Shown one piece after another: positions 63,430 through 64,000 of a stretch of 64,000 bases of DNA. Under the pieces are notes generated by a model. That model did not search any database and was not told the DNA's origin. It saw only the letters and a program-made list of their open reading frames with translations. The stretch's first letter is position 1. Every line of letters begins with the position of its first letter. The stretch is from Cytophagales bacterium (lineage in GTDB: Bacteria; Bacteroidota; Bacteroidia; Cytophagales; Spirosomataceae): assembly GCA_004292855.1 (NCBI GenBank), contig RDXN01000035.1, positions 1 through 64,000 on the forward strand, written 5' to 3'. The position numbers were made by a program, and so were the translations under genes.

Positions 63430-64000
63430 CCATTCCTTTCTACCTCGTCGATGTATTCGCGACGGCCCGCTACCGGGGCAACCAACTGGCTGTTTTCGAC
63501 GCCCGCGATGTCTCTCCTGATTTGCTGACAACCGAATCCATGCAGGCAATGGCCCGCGAGATCAACTTTCAGGAGACCACGTTCGTTATGGGCGGCTCGC
63601 TAGACAGCGGCTTTGAGGTGCGGATTTTTACGCCCGAATACGAGATTCCGTTTGCGGGCCACCCCACGCTCGGCACGGCCTGGGTGCTGGCGAATCGGCT
63701 CGTACACAGCGGCATGGCTCCGCTTACGCTCAATTTGGGCATAGGGCCAATTCCGGTTCGCTGGCAGGGCGAAACCCCCTGGCTCACAGCGGCTCAACCC
63801 CAATTCGGCCCCACCTTCGACCGGGTTGGTATGGCCCAACTGCTCCAACTCTCTCCCGACGATCTGGACGATGGGTGGCCCGTTGAGCGGGTCAGCACGG
63901 GTTTGCTAAACGCCATCGTTCCAGTGCGGACGCTGGATGCCATGCGCCGGATTCGGGTCGATGCGGGCGCGTTTGAGGCCTGGTTACTGGCGAACAATCA
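63426..64000 (+). CDS. PhzF-family isomerase, 3' end cut by the window
   Basis: The protein opens MTIPFYLVDVFATARYRGNQ and has the catalytic Glu in REINFQETTFV and FTPEYEIPFAGHPTLGTA, both diagnostic of PhzF/diaminopimelate-epimerase-like folds. It runs to the window end with no stop. Relatives isomerise small molecules, but the substrate is uncertain outside phenazine producers. It is the third gene of the overlapping operon. Confidence 0.92.
   Translation, partial: MTIPFYLVDVFATARYRGNQLAVFDARDVSPDLLTTESMQAMAREINFQETTFVMGGSLDSGFEVRIFTPEYEIPFAGHPTLGTAWVLANRLVHSGMAPLTLNLGIGPIPVRWQGETPWLTAAQPQFGPTFDRVGMAQLLQLSPDDLDDGWPVERVSTGLLNAIVPVRTLDAMRRIRVDAGAFEAWLLANN

Overview
This window looks like chromosome from a Cytophagales-type Bacteroidota, probably of the Spirosoma/Fibrella kind. 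The evidence is TAnnTTTG-type -7 promoter boxes, gliding/T9SS C-terminal sorting domains, a TonB receptor with a GLPGLI protein, a DUF4270 lipoprotein beside a glycogen-synthase-like gene and glmS, LytTR regulators and an XrtN exosortase. Housekeeping genes are GC-rich. The genus is inferred.

Layout. 0-1.5 kb: a decayed IS3-family element that truncates an exported ORF. 1.8-3.2 kb: an XRE regulator and a NYN/cold-shock-domain protein. 3.5-15.8 kb: mostly core metabolism (hisB, acyltransferase, lpxB, PTPS/QueD, hldD, peptidases, TetR, panC). 15.9-20 kb: glycogen-synthase-like protein, DUF4270 lipoprotein, glmS. 20-23 kb: broken Uma2 gene, ECF sigma factor, membrane anti-sigma-like protein, outer-membrane protein. 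23-31 kb: App1 phosphatase, TonB receptor, GLPGLI protein, plug-containing protein, OsmC. 31.6-37.5 kb: siroheme dehydrogenase, surface barrel, pgi, histidine kinase and LytTR response regulator. 37.7-47.6 kb: a secreted-protein region (CsgG-like, barrels, a broken repeat lipoprotein, a PQQ propeller chimera, parallel-helix-like proteins), part of it clearly AT-rich. 47.6-52.4 kb: GH25 lysozyme and a large cytochrome-c/HEAT lipoprotein. 52.5-54.7 kb: an operon of a leaderless subtilase, a 77-aa protein and darcynin. 54.7-61.8 kb: the XrtN exosortase system with its VIT-domain target, a winged-helix regulator, membrane proteins and DUF1361. 61.8-64 kb: FMN reductase and an overlapping SnoaL/GNAT/PhzF operon cut by the window end.

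Two themes stand out. First, the XrtN region contains a 22-nt palindromic operator (20 of 22 positions identical) over the promoters of both the VIT target gene and the DUF1361 gene, close to a winged-helix regulator, so this looks like a self-contained regulon. Second, the genome is full of short inverted-repeat elements of at least six families. Some sit between convergent genes and may act as terminators. Others lie inside coding sequence: in frame in lpxB, as a 39-bp-arm hairpin in the anti-sigma gene, disrupting the IS orfA, and supplying the stop codon of the XrtN-region regulator.

No tRNA, rRNA or CRISPR array was seen. Starts were moved to internal ATGs where signal peptides or conserved N-termini required it.
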